Origin: Phycicoccus duodecadis
Lineage (GTDB): Bacteria; Actinomycetota; Actinomycetes; Actinomycetales; Dermatophilaceae
Assembly (NCBI RefSeq): GCF_002846495.1
Contig: NZ_PJNE01000001.1
Location: 3,162,001 to 3,226,000, forward strand
Direction of reading: 5' to 3'
Length of the DNA: 64,000 bases
The notes beneath the pieces are model-generated. The model ran no database searches. It was not told the DNA's origin and saw nothing but the letters and a program-made list of their open reading frames with translations. Position numbers and translations under genes: made by a program. Numbering within the stretch: the stretch's first letter is position 1; each line of letters begins with the position of its first letter. Below are positions 47,929 through 57,560 of the stretch, in pieces.

Positions 47929-48804
47929 TCAGGGGGTGCGGCGGCGGTAGGCACCGCGCGGCCCCGGGCTGCTGCCCAGCGGGCGCTGCGGCCGGCCGTC
48001 GTCGGTGGGCGCGAGGCCGCCCTGGCAGGTGGGGCACGAGAAGATGGTGCGCTCGCGGGGGGCGACCCCGGCCATCGCGACCCGCACGGTGTCGCCGCAG
48101 CGCCGGCACGGCCGCCCCGAGCGCGCGTGCACGTAGGCCTCGTCACCGGTGCGCTGGATGCCGGTGCTGGCCTGCCACCCGCTGACCTCGGCGGCGGCCA
48201 TCAGCCGGTGCAGGCGCGCCATCAGCCGGTCGACCCGCTCGGGGTCGAGGCCCGCGGCCGCAGCCCACGGATGCAGCCTCTCGACGAACATCAGCTCGCT
48301 GGCCCAGAAGGTGCCCACCCCGGCCAGGGTGCGCTGGTCGAGCAGGGCCTCGGCCAGGGTGGCGGGGTGGGCCAGCAGGCGGTCGCGGGCGAGCTCGGGG
48401 TCCCAGTCGGGGCCGAGGACGTCGGGGCCGAGGTGCCCCACCAGGTCGGCCTCGCGCGCGGTGGGCACGAGGTCGAGCATCCCCAGGCGCAGCCCGACGG
48501 CCGACCAGGTGGCGGTGAGCACCGCCGCCCGTAGGTCGCTGCGGCGCAGGGCTCGGTCGGTGCGCGGGCCCGGGTGCTCGACGCGCCACTGGCCCTCCAT
48601 CCGCAGGTGGGTGTGCAGGGTCGAGCCGGTGTCGAAGCGGTGCAGCAGGTGCTTGCCGCGGGCGACGACCTCGAGGGTGGTCGAGCCGCGCAGGTCGACG
48701 TCGGGGGCCGAGGGCCAGCGGAGCTCGGCGTGGGTCACGGCCGCTCCGCGCAGCGCGGCGTCGAGCCGGGTGGCGGTGCGGTGGACGGTGTCACCCTCGG
48801 GCAC
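47929..48804 (-). CDS. nei2: Formamidopyrimidine/endonuclease VIII-type DNA glycosylase
   Basis: 291 residues. It starts MPEGDTVHRTATRL (catalytic Pro2, Glu3), has the H2TH segment (LDQRTLAGVGTFWASELMF) and a C-terminal zinc finger (CRRCGD...CPTCQ). It removes oxidised bases. It follows lhr by 3 bp; the lhr-nei pair also occurs in mycobacteria. Confidence 0.94.
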   Translation of the reverse strand: MPEGDTVHRTATRLDAALRGAAVTHAELRWPSAPDVDLRGSTTLEVVARGKHLLHRFDTGSTLHTHLRMEGQWRVEHPGPRTDRALRRSDLRAAVLTATWSAVGLRLGMLDLVPTAREADLVGHLGPDVLGPDWDPELARDRLLAHPATLAEALLDQRTLAGVGTFWASELMFVERLHPWAAAAGLDPERVDRLMARLHRLMAAAEVSGWQASTGIQRTGDEAYVHARSGRPCRRCGDTVRVAMAGVAPRERTIFSCPTCQGGLAPTDDGRPQRPLGSSPGPRGAYRRRTP

Positions 48805-48807
48805 GGG

Positions 48808-51800
48808 TCACCGCCGCATCCGCAGCCCGCGCGGGGTGAGGTGGAAGCCGGCGGTCTCGAGGGCGGCGATGACCGGGTGGTCGCTGCCGAGCAGCTGGCC
48901 GCCGTCGGCCTTCTCGACCGTGATGCGGCCGAGGTGGCCCCGGCGCACGGCGTCGGCCAGGGCCCGGGCCGCGAGGCCCAGCAGGCCGGGGTCGTCGGTG
49001 TAGGTGAGCAGGGTCTTGCCGCCGCGCTCGACGTAGAGGGCCAGCACGCCGTCGACGAGCACCACCACCGAGCCGGCCTTGCGCCCGGGCTGGTGGCGGC
49101 GGCGCTTGTCGTCGGGGGCGTCGCCGGCCGAGGGGTCGACCACCCGCTCGGGCCAGGGGAGGGCGCCGCCGTAGGGGTTGGCGGGGTCGCTGGCCGCCAG
49201 CACGACGGGGACGGGCTCGGTACGGCGGTCGCCGCCGGAGCCGGCCCGCAGCCGGTCGACGGCGCCCGCCGTGCCGAACTGCGAGGCGCCCAGGCCCTCG
49301 ACGAAGTACCCGCGCCGGACCCGGCCCGTCTCCTCGGCCTTGCCCAGCACGCGGTACACCCCCGCGAAGCCGCCCGCGACGTCCTCGGCGACGACCGAGC
49401 CGCGGGTGACGATGCCGTGGCGGTCGAGCAGGAGCTCGGCCGTGGCCAGGGCCCGCACCGTGGGGTCGCCCTCGGCCGGCGGCAGCAGCGACCAGCGGCC
49501 GGTGACCCGGGCGGGCCCGGTGCGCGCGGGCAGTGCGGGGCGCGACGGCGCCGACCCCAGCGCCCCGAGGGGCCCGCGCCGGGAGCCGTACCGGGTGCGC
49601 CGCGGGCCCGGGGTGCTGCGCTTGTGCGCGGTACGGCCACCCGCGAGCAGCGCCCGTACCGGGGCGAAGGTGTCGCCGGTGACCCGCCCCGACCAGGCGA
49701 GGTCCCAGAGCGTGCTGGCCAGCGCCTCGTCGTCGGTGCTGCCCACCTGGTCGGACAGCGAGCGGAAGAAGTGGGCGCCCCCGCCGGCGAGCGCGTCGAG
49801 CACCGCCAGCCCGGTCTCGGACGGCACGCGCTCGAGGTCGGGCCCCGGGAGGGTGAGGTGGGCCGAGTCGGCCAGGTGCAGCGAGACCCATCCGTCGTCC
49901 CCCGGCAGCGACCCGTGCCCGCACCACAGGACCTCGCCCGTGGCCATCAGCTCGTCGAGCAGGGCCGGGGTGTAGTCGGCGACGCGGGCCGGCAGGACCA
50001 GGGACTCGACGGCGCTGGCGGGCAGCACGGCGCCGCTGAGCTGCTCGACGACGCGCACCACGCCGTCGCGCCCGCGCAGCCGGCCGCCCACGCCCTGCCA
50101 CTCCTGGAGGAAGCGGGCGAGCTCGACCGGGGTGACCGGCTCGACCTCGGCCCGCAGCGCGGCCAGCGAGCGCCGGCGCAGCATCCGCAGCACCTCGGCG
50201 TCGCAGAACTCGGTGGTACCGCCACCGGTGGGCAGCAGCTCGCCCTCGACCACGCGCCCTGATGACACCAGCCGCGCCAGGGCGCCGGCGGCCACGGCCA
50301 CCCCGATGCCGTAGGCGCGCGCCAGCTCGGCCGGATGGAACGGCACGTGCGTGCGGGCGTAGCGGGCCACGAGGTCGCCGAGCGGGTCGTCGACGGGCTC
50401 CAGGAAGGTCTGCGGCACGCCGGGGGGCAGTGAGGCGCCGAGGGCGTCGCGCAGCCGGGAGGCGTCCTCGATGGCCGACCAGCGCTCCTCGCCCGCGACC
50501 CGGACCGGGATGACCTGGCGCGCGCCCCCGAGCCCGGCCAGCCACGACTCGACGTCGTCGCCCGAGACGCCTTCGCGGCACCGCGCCAGCACCGCCTCGA
50601 CCGACAGCGGCCCGAGCACCCGCAGCAGGTCGAGGACGTCGTCGGCGTCGCGGGCCGCCCGCTCGGGGGTGAGTCGCTGCAGCTCGGCCTCGGTCCGCGC
50701 CACCTGCTCGGCGTCGAGGAGGTCGCGCAGGGCCAGCCCCTCGGAGCCGCCGAGCAGCTCCGCCAGCAGCGAGGGGTCGAGAGCCAGCGCCGCCGCCCGG
50801 CGCTCGGCCAGCGGGGTGTCGCCCTCGTACAGGAACTGCGCGACGTAGCCGAACAGCAGCGACTTGGCGAAGGGCGAGGGCGTGCGCGACTCGACGTCGA
50901 CGACGGTGACCTTGCGGCCGGCGACGTCGCGCATCAGGTCGACCAGCCCCGGGACGTCGAACACGTCCTGGACGCACTCACGCACGGCCTCGAGCACGAT
51001 CGGGAAGGTGGGGTAGCGGCTCGCGACCTCGAGCAGCTGCGAGGCACGCTGGCGCTGCTGCCACAGCGGCTGGCGGCGCCCCGGCTGGCGGCGCGGGAGC
51101 AGCAGGGCCCGCGCGGCGCACTCGCGGAAACGGCTCGCGAACAGGGCCGAGCCGCCGATCTCGTCGGTGACCAGCGTGCGCACGTCGTCGGCGTCGAGGG
51201 TGACGAGGTCGAGCAGCTCGCGTCCCACCCCGCGCCGGTCGACCCCCTCGACGTCGTCGAACTCGAGGTCGGGCAGCCGCAGCACGATGCCGTCGTCGCC
51301 GTGCATCGCCTGCACGTCGACGCCGAACCGCTCGCGCATCCGGGCGCTGACCGCCAGTGCCCACGGGGCGTGGACCTGCGCGCCGAACGGGGAGTGCACG
51401 GCCACCCGCCAGTCGCCGAGCTCGTCGCGGAAGCGCTCGACGACGATGGTGCGGTCGTCGGGGACGTGCCCCGTGGTCTCGCGTTGCTCGCGCAGGTAGG
51501 TCAGCAGGTTGTCGGCAGCCCACTCGTCGAGCCCGGCGGCCATCACCCGCTCACGAGCCGCGGCGGGGGAGAGGGCCTCGACCTCGCGGACGAAGGCCCC
51601 GACGGCGCGGCCGAGCTCGGCCGGCCGCCCGAGCGAGTCGCCCTTCCAGAACGGCAGCCGCCCCGGCAGGCCGGGCGCCGGGGTGACCAGCACGCGGTCG
51701 TGGGTGATGTCCTCGATGCGCCAGGTGCTGGTGCCCAGGGTGAACAGGTCGCCGACCCGCGACTCGTAGACCATCTCCTCGTCGAGCTCGCCGACGCGGC

Positions 51801-53442
51801 GACCGGGGCCCTCGCCGGTGGCCAGGAACACGGCGTACAGGCCGCGGTCGGGGATGGTGCCGCCGGAGGTGACGGCCAGCCGCTGGGCGCCGCGCCGGCC
51901 GGTGAGGGTGTCAGAGAGGCGGTCCCAGGTGATGCGCGCCCGTAGCTCGGCGAAGTCCTCGCTGGGGTACTTGCCGGCCAGCATGTCGAGCACCGACTCG
52001 AGGACCGGACGGCTGAGGGTGGAGTACGGGGCCGAGCGCCGGGCCAGGGCCAGCACGTCGTCGACGGTCCACTCGTCGAGGGCGCACATGGCGACCACCT
52101 GCTGGGCGAGGACGTCGAGCGGGGTCGTGGGGACGTGCAGGGCCTCGATCTGCCCGGCCAGCATCCGCTCGACCACGACGGCCGTCTGCACCAGGTCGCC
52201 GCGGAACTTGGGGAACAGGACCCCCCGGCTGACCGCGCCCACCTGGTGCCCCGCTCGGCCGACGCGCTGGAGGCCGGAGGCGACCGAGGGCGGCGACTCG
52301 ACCTGCACGACGAGGTCGACCGCGCCCATGTCGATGCCGAGCTCGAGGCTGCTCGTGGCCACGACGGCGGGCAGCCGCCCGGACTTGAGCTCCTCCTCGA
52401 TGGTCGCGCGCTGCTCCTTGCTGACCGACCCGTGGTGGGCGCGGGCGAGGACGGCCGCGCCGCCGATCGCCGCCGCGCCGGTCGCCGCCGCGCCGTCCTC
52501 GGCCGCCGCGCCCCGCTCCGCCCAGATCTCGTTGAGGCGGGTGGTGAGCCGCTCGGCCAGGCGCCGGCTGTTGGAGAACACCAGCGTGGACGTGTGCTCG
52601 GCCACGAGGTCGACGATGCGCTCCTCGACGTGCGGCCAGATGGACGCCCGCCGCTCCGGACCCGACGCCGCGCCCGAGAGGTCACCGGTGGGCTGGCCCA
52701 GCTCGGACATGTCGGGGACGGGCACGACGACCCGGAGGTCCCACTCCTTGGTGGACGGCGGCTGCACGACGTCGACGGGGCGGCCCCCCGCGAGGTAGCG
52801 CGCGACCTCCTCGACCGGGCGCACGGTGGCCGACAGCCCGATGCGCTGGGCGGGGGTGTCGAGCAGGGCGTCGAGCCGCTCGAGGCTGAGCGCGAGGTGC
52901 GCGCCACGCTTGGTGCCGGCCAGCGCGTGGACCTCGTCGAGGATGACGGTCTCGACCCCCGCCAGCGCCTCACGGGCGGCCGAGGTGAGCAGCAGGAAGA
53001 GCGACTCGGGCGTGGTGATGAGCACGTCGGACGGGGTGCGGGCGAACGCGCGCCGCTCGTCGGCCGGGGTGTCGCCGGAGCGCACCGCGACGCTGATGTC
53101 GGGCTCGGGCAGCCCGAGCCGGGCCGCCGCGTGCCGGATGCCGACCAGCGGGCTGCGCAGGTTGCGCTCGACGTCGACGGCCAGGGCCTTCATCGGCGAG
53201 ACGTAGAGGACCCGGCAGCGCCGGAGCCGCTCCTCGGGGACGGGCTCGGCCGCCAGCCGGTCGAGGGCCCAGAGGAAGGCCGACAGGGTCTTGCCGGAGC
53301 CGGTGGGCGCCACGACCAGGGCGTGGTGACCGCTGCTGACGGCCTCCCAGGCGCCCGCCTGGGCGGCGGTGGGCGCGCTGAAGCTCCCCCGGAACCACGC
53401 GGACGTGGCGGGGGAGAAGCGGTCGAGGACGTCGCCGGACAT
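48808..53442 (-). CDS. lhr: Lhr-type DNA helicase
   Basis: 1544 residues, the large-helicase length. Walker A is VVAPTGSGKTLSAF (46-52), the DEVH box is ETVILDEVHALAG, and the C-terminal half carries the winged-helix and Lhr-specific domains. It is a 3'-5' helicase of DNA repair. Operon with nei2. Confidence 0.96.
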   Translation of the reverse strand: MSGDVLDRFSPATSAWFRGSFSAPTAAQAGAWEAVSSGHHALVVAPTGSGKTLSAFLWALDRLAAEPVPEERLRRCRVLYVSPMKALAVDVERNLRSPLVGIRHAAARLGLPEPDISVAVRSGDTPADERRAFARTPSDVLITTPESLFLLLTSAAREALAGVETVILDEVHALAGTKRGAHLALSLERLDALLDTPAQRIGLSATVRPVEEVARYLAGGRPVDVVQPPSTKEWDLRVVVPVPDMSELGQPTGDLSGAASGPERRASIWPHVEERIVDLVAEHTSTLVFSNSRRLAERLTTRLNEIWAERGAAAEDGAAATGAAAIGGAAVLARAHHGSVSKEQRATIEEELKSGRLPAVVATSSLELGIDMGAVDLVVQVESPPSVASGLQRVGRAGHQVGAVSRGVLFPKFRGDLVQTAVVVERMLAGQIEALHVPTTPLDVLAQQVVAMCALDEWTVDDVLALARRSAPYSTLSRPVLESVLDMLAGKYPSEDFAELRARITWDRLSDTLTGRRGAQRLAVTSGGTIPDRGLYAVFLATGEGPGRRVGELDEEMVYESRVGDLFTLGTSTWRIEDITHDRVLVTPAPGLPGRLPFWKGDSLGRPAELGRAVGAFVREVEALSPAAARERVMAAGLDEWAADNLLTYLREQRETTGHVPDDRTIVVERFRDELGDWRVAVHSPFGAQVHAPWALAVSARMRERFGVDVQAMHGDDGIVLRLPDLEFDDVEGVDRRGVGRELLDLVTLDADDVRTLVTDEIGGSALFASRFRECAARALLLPRRQPGRRQPLWQQRQRASQLLEVASRYPTFPIVLEAVRECVQDVFDVPGLVDLMRDVAGRKVTVVDVESRTPSPFAKSLLFGYVAQFLYEGDTPLAERRAAALALDPSLLAELLGGSEGLALRDLLDAEQVARTEAELQRLTPERAARDADDVLDLLRVLGPLSVEAVLARCREGVSGDDVESWLAGLGGARQVIPVRVAGEERWSAIEDASRLRDALGASLPPGVPQTFLEPVDDPLGDLVARYARTHVPFHPAELARAYGIGVAVAAGALARLVSSGRVVEGELLPTGGGTTEFCDAEVLRMLRRRSLAALRAEVEPVTPVELARFLQEWQGVGGRLRGRDGVVRVVEQLSGAVLPASAVESLVLPARVADYTPALLDELMATGEVLWCGHGSLPGDDGWVSLHLADSAHLTLPGPDLERVPSETGLAVLDALAGGGAHFFRSLSDQVGSTDDEALASTLWDLAWSGRVTGDTFAPVRALLAGGRTAHKRSTPGPRRTRYGSRRGPLGALGSAPSRPALPARTGPARVTGRWSLLPPAEGDPTVRALATAELLLDRHGIVTRGSVVAEDVAGGFAGVYRVLGKAEETGRVRRGYFVEGLGASQFGTAGAVDRLRAGSGGDRRTEPVPVVLAASDPANPYGGALPWPERVVDPSAGDAPDDKRRRHQPGRKAGSVVVLVDGVLALYVERGGKTLLTYTDDPGLLGLAARALADAVRRGHLGRITVEKADGGQLLGSDHPVIAALETAGFHLTPRGLRMRR

Positions 53443-53498
53443 GTGGGAGCCAGCCTGCCATCCGGCACCGACACCCGGGCACCTGTCACAGTGGCCGG

Positions 53499-54428
53499 GT
53501 GAGCAGCACCGCGCCCCGGGTCGGCTTCGGGCTGCCGGTGGCCGGCCGCTGGGCCACGCCGGTGACCATGCTCGAGGTCGCCACCCGGGCCGAGAGCCTG
53601 GGGTATGACTCGCTGTGGGCCTTCCAGCGCACGCTCTGGCCGGTGGACGGCCGGCTGGGGCCGTCGCACCGCAGCGTCCTCGACCCGGTGGTCGCGCTGG
53701 CCCTGGTCGCCGGGCACACGTCGCGCATCCGGCTCGGCACCGCCACCGTCTGCGCGCCCTTCACCGCGCCGGCCCTGCTCGCCAAGACGACGGCCTCGCT
53801 CGACGTGGTCTCTGGGGGCCGGCTCACGGTGGGGGTCGGGATGGGCTGGCTGCCCGAGGAGTACGCGACCGCCGGGGTGCCGATGCAGCGCCGCGGAGCC
53901 CGGTTCGAGGAGTACCTGCACTGCCTGGTCGCGCTCTGGACCCAGGACCCGGTCGAGTTCGCCGGTGAGTTCTACACGGTGCCGTGCTCGCACGTGGGCC
54001 CGGCGCCGGTGCAGCGGCCGCACCCGCCGCTCCTGGTGGGCGGCACTGCCGAGCCCGCGCTGCGGCGGGCCGGCCGACTGGCCCAGGGCTGGGTCGCGAG
54101 CAGCAGCCACGACCCCCACCGCCTGGCGGCCGACATCCGGACCGTCCGCGCCGGCGCCCACGAGGCGGGGCGCGACCCCGACGCCCTCACCGTGCTGGTG
54201 CGCGTGGTCCCCGAGCTGCTGGCCCGCGACCCGGGGTCGGGGCGGCGGCCGTTCCGCGGGACCCGCGAGCAGCTGCTCGCCGACGTGGCGGCCCTGGGGG
54301 AGCAGGGCGCCACCGACGTCCTGCTCGACCTGAACCTCTCGGCCGAGGTCGGGACGCTCGACGTGCCGGAGGACGTCGCGCTCGAGCGGGCCGTCGCGGT
54401 GCTCGAGGCGCTGGCTCCCCGGCCCTAG
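53499..54428 (+). CDS. LLM-class F420-dependent oxidoreductase
   Basis: 309 residues from a GTG. Luciferase-like fold: GFGLPVAGRWATPVTMLEVA, LGTATVCAPFTAPALLAKTT and TVGVGMGWLPEEYATAGVPM. It uses F420 or FMN; substrate unknown. It shares 4 bp with the convergent PPOX gene. Confidence 0.9.
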   Translation: MSSTAPRVGFGLPVAGRWATPVTMLEVATRAESLGYDSLWAFQRTLWPVDGRLGPSHRSVLDPVVALALVAGHTSRIRLGTATVCAPFTAPALLAKTTASLDVVSGGRLTVGVGMGWLPEEYATAGVPMQRRGARFEEYLHCLVALWTQDPVEFAGEFYTVPCSHVGPAPVQRPHPPLLVGGTAEPALRRAGRLAQGWVASSSHDPHRLAADIRTVRAGAHEAGRDPDALTVLVRVVPELLARDPGSGRRPFRGTREQLLADVAALGEQGATDVLLDLNLSAEVGTLDVPEDVALERAVAVLEALAPRP

Positions 54429-54859
54429 ACGACCTGGTCCTCGGAGGCCGCCCAGCCGGTGAGGCCCACGACGCGCAGCACGACGATCTCGTCGAACGGC
54501 TCGTGGGCGTACTGCGGGTACTTGCGCGCCAGCAGTGCCGACAGCCGGGCGGCGCTGCCCTCGGGCGGCTCGGGCTCGTGGCGCAGGGTGGCGCGCACCC
54601 ACCACAGCCGCGACCAGTCGTCGCGGTCCCAGCACTCGGCGAGGAGGGCGGCGCGCGGGTCGCGGTCGAGGTTGCGGCTGCGGTTGAGCCGCGGCGAGTC
54701 CTTGGGCTTGACCCGGTCGACGCCGAAGCCCACCAGGTCGCCGTCGAGGGCGAAGGCGCAGGGCACGGAGTCGACCCCGCGCTCGGGGTGCAGGGTGGAC
54801 AGGATGCCGTGGTCGGCGCCGTCGAGCCGGGCGCGGGCGTCCTCGGGAGTGAGCCTCAT
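54425..54859 (-). CDS. PPOX-class F420-dependent oxidoreductase
   Basis: 144 residues. Split beta-barrel: HGILSTLHPERGVDSVPCAF and VKPKDSPRLNRSRNLDRDP (phosphate-binding loop). It matches the deazaflavin-dependent branch. Its neighbour is another F420-type enzyme, supporting F420 use in the cell. Confidence 0.85.
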   Translation of the reverse strand: MRLTPEDARARLDGADHGILSTLHPERGVDSVPCAFALDGDLVGFGVDRVKPKDSPRLNRSRNLDRDPRAALLAECWDRDDWSRLWWVRATLRHEPEPPEGSAARLSALLARKYPQYAHEPFDEIVVLRVVGLTGWAASEDQVV

Positions 54860-54945
54860 GCCGTGATCGTAGGGCGCGGCCGTACGATGACACCGTCCTG
54901 AGGGGCCGCGCGCCCCGTCGTCACCGTCGACGTGTGGGAGGCCCG

Positions 54946-56487
54946 ATGAACCCGGCCGTGTGGGTGGAGCGCCATGGGCGCCGTCGACCCGGGGATGCCG
55001 CGCTGGCCGAGGGCGAGGGGGTGTACGCCACCTGGGCGCAGTGGGCCGAGCGCACCGCCCGCCTCGCCGGGGGTCTGCGCGAGGAGCTGGGCCTGAAGCC
55101 GGGCGACCGGCTCGCCATCGTGATGCGCAACCGCCCGCAGTACCTCGAGGCGCTGTACGCCGCCTGGCACGCGGGGCTCGTGGCGGTGCCGGTCAACGCC
55201 CGGCTGCACCGCGACGAGATCGCCTACGTCCTCGAGCACAGCGGCACCCGGGTCGCCGTCACCGACGACGACCACGCCGACGACGTCGAGTCGCTGCTGG
55301 GACGGGTCGCCTCGCTGGAGGCCGTCGTGGTGGCGCCGGGGGAGCGGTGGCAGCGCCTGGGCGGCGCCGAGCCGGTGCCGGTCGCCGACCTCGCACCGTC
55401 CGACCCGGCGTGGCTCTTCTACACCTCGGGCACCACCGGCCGGCCGAAGGGCGCCACCCTGACCGCCCGCAACCTGCTCACCGCCTCGCTCAGCTACTTC
55501 GCCGACATCGACCCGGTGGCCGCCACCGACGCGATGCTGCACGCCGCGCCGCTCTCGCACGGCTCGGGCCTCTACGGGCTGCCGCACGTGGCCAAGGGAG
55601 CCGTCAGCGTGCTGCCCGAGTCGGGCGGGGTCGACGGCGCCGAGATCGCGACCCTCCTGCGGCGGTGGCCCGGCACGAGCATGTTCGCGGCGCCCACCAT
55701 GGTCAAGCGGCTCACGGCCGACCCCGCGGTGGTCGGTGCCGCCGAGCATCTCAAGACCATCGTCTACGGCGGGGCGCCGATGTACCTGGCCGACCTCGAG
55801 GAGGCGCTCGCCGTGTTCGGCCCGCGGCTGGCGCAGATCTACGGCCAGGGCGAGACGCCGATGACGATCACCGGGCTCTCCAAGGCCGACCACGCCGAGC
55901 GCGACCACCCGCGCTGGCACGAGCGCGTGCAGAGCGTGGGCTTCCCGCGCACCGACGTCGAGGTGGCCGTGGTCGACGCCGACGACCGCCCGGTGCCCGT
56001 CGGCGAGACCGGCGAGGTGCTCGTGCGCGGTGACGTCGTGATGGCCGGCTACTGGGACCAGCCCGACGCCACCGCCGAGACGTTGCGCGGCGGCTGGCTG
56101 CACACCGGCGACCTGGGGGCCTTCGACGACGACGGCTTCCTGACCCTGAAGGACCGCTCGAAGGACCTCATCATCAGCGGCGGCATGAACATCTACCCCC
56201 GCGAGGTCGAGGAGGCGCTGCTGCACCATCCCGGCGTGCGCGCGGTGGCGGTCGTGGGCCGCCCCGACCCGCAGTGGGGCGAGACCGTGGTGGCGTTCGT
56301 GGTGCCCGACGACGAGGCCGCGGCCCCGACGCCGGAGGACCTCGACCGCACCTGCCTCGAGCGCATCGCCCGGTACAAGCGGCCCAAGGACTACCGCGTC
56401 GTGCCGGCCCTGCCCACGAACAACTACGGCAAGGTCCTCAAGCGCGAGCTGCGTCAGCAGCTGGCGGCCGACGCCGGGAGCGCCTAG
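54946..56487 (+). CDS. Acyl-CoA synthetase (AMP-forming)
   Basis: 513 residues from ATG 54946, with GGGAGG upstream. Motifs: YTSGTTGRPKGATL, YGQGETPMTITG, GGMNIYPREVEEAL and the C-terminal Lys in NNYGKVLKREL. It activates a carboxylic acid to its CoA thioester; the chain length cannot be told from sequence. Confidence 0.92.
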   Translation: MNPAVWVERHGRRRPGDAALAEGEGVYATWAQWAERTARLAGGLREELGLKPGDRLAIVMRNRPQYLEALYAAWHAGLVAVPVNARLHRDEIAYVLEHSGTRVAVTDDDHADDVESLLGRVASLEAVVVAPGERWQRLGGAEPVPVADLAPSDPAWLFYTSGTTGRPKGATLTARNLLTASLSYFADIDPVAATDAMLHAAPLSHGSGLYGLPHVAKGAVSVLPESGGVDGAEIATLLRRWPGTSMFAAPTMVKRLTADPAVVGAAEHLKTIVYGGAPMYLADLEEALAVFGPRLAQIYGQGETPMTITGLSKADHAERDHPRWHERVQSVGFPRTDVEVAVVDADDRPVPVGETGEVLVRGDVVMAGYWDQPDATAETLRGGWLHTGDLGAFDDDGFLTLKDRSKDLIISGGMNIYPREVEEALLHHPGVRAVAVVGRPDPQWGETVVAFVVPDDEAAAPTPEDLDRTCLERIARYKRPKDYRVVPALPTNNYGKVLKRELRQQLAADAGSA

Positions 56488-56508
56488 CGCCCCGGGCCGC
56501 CGGCCACC

Positions 56509-57534
56509 TCAGACCCGCGGCTGCTGCTGGGTGATGCAGTGGATGCCGCCGCCGCGCTCGAACAGGGGGCGGGCGTCGACCCCGACGACCTGCCGCCCCG
56601 AGTACGCCGCGGCCAGGATCGAGAGGGAGGCGCCGTCCTGCGGGTCCTCGAACGCGCACGCGACCACGCCGCCGTTGCAGACGTAGTGGTTGATGTAGGA
56701 CCAGTCGACCCAGTCGTCCCCGTCCTCCAGGGTCGTGGGCGCCGGCACACGGACCACCTCCAGCTCGCGGCCGCGCGCGTCGCGGGCGGCCTGGAGGACC
56801 TGCTCGAGCTCGACGCTGACCTCGTGGTCGGGGTGGGCCGGGTCGGCCTGCCAGTGCAGCAGGACCAGGCCGGGGTCGGCGAAGGTCGCGACGATGTCGA
56901 CGTGCCCACGCGTCCCGAACTCGTCGTAGTCGCGGGCCAGCCCCCGCGGCAGCCAGATACAGGTGCGGGCCCCGATGGTGCGGGCCAGCTCGGCCTCGAC
57001 GTCGGCCTTCGCCATCCCCGGGTTGCGGCCCGGGTCGAGCTGCACCGTCTCGGTGAGCAGCACGGTGCCGAGGCCGTCGACGTGCAGGCCGCCACCCTCG
57101 TTGACCATCTCGGAGCCGATGCGCGTCACCCCGGCCCGGTCCGCGACGAAGGCGCCGACGCGGGAGTCGTGCTCCCAGACGGCCCACTCCTGCCCGCCCC
57201 AGCCGTTGAAGACCCAGTCGACCGCGGCCGGCGAGCCGTCGGCGTCGACCACGAAGGTGGGGCCGATGTCGCGCATCCAGGCGTCGTCGAGCGGCGCCTC
57301 GACGACGTCGATGCCGTACGGCCGGGCGCCGTCGCCGTCGAGCCACCGGCGGGCGACCTCGCTGTCGGCGGGGTCGGCCACCACGGTGACGGCCTCGAAG
57401 CCCGCGACCGCCCGGGCCACCGACGACCACGTGCGGTGCGCGTCGTCGGCCTCCTCCTGGGTCTCGCCGAGGGCGTAGCCCGCGGTCGGCCATGCCATCC
57501 AGGTGCGTTCGTGCGGTGCCCACTCGGGCGGCAT
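56509..57534 (-). CDS. aguA: Agmatine deiminase
   Basis: 341 residues from ATG 57534; GTG 57558 with GGGGAG upstream is also possible. Substrate motifs: MPPEWAPHERTWMAWP, WMRDIGPTFV, NGWGG, EGGGLHVDG and the nucleophile Cys in GGGIHCITQQQP. It turns agmatine into N-carbamoylputrescine and ammonia. It follows aguB by 26 bp. Confidence 0.94.
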   Translation of the reverse strand: MPPEWAPHERTWMAWPTAGYALGETQEEADDAHRTWSSVARAVAGFEAVTVVADPADSEVARRWLDGDGARPYGIDVVEAPLDDAWMRDIGPTFVVDADGSPAAVDWVFNGWGGQEWAVWEHDSRVGAFVADRAGVTRIGSEMVNEGGGLHVDGLGTVLLTETVQLDPGRNPGMAKADVEAELARTIGARTCIWLPRGLARDYDEFGTRGHVDIVATFADPGLVLLHWQADPAHPDHEVSVELEQVLQAARDARGRELEVVRVPAPTTLEDGDDWVDWSYINHYVCNGGVVACAFEDPQDGASLSILAAAYSGRQVVGVDARPLFERGGGIHCITQQQPRV

Positions 57535-57560
57535 CCGCCGGTCCCCTGCGCCGGCCACGG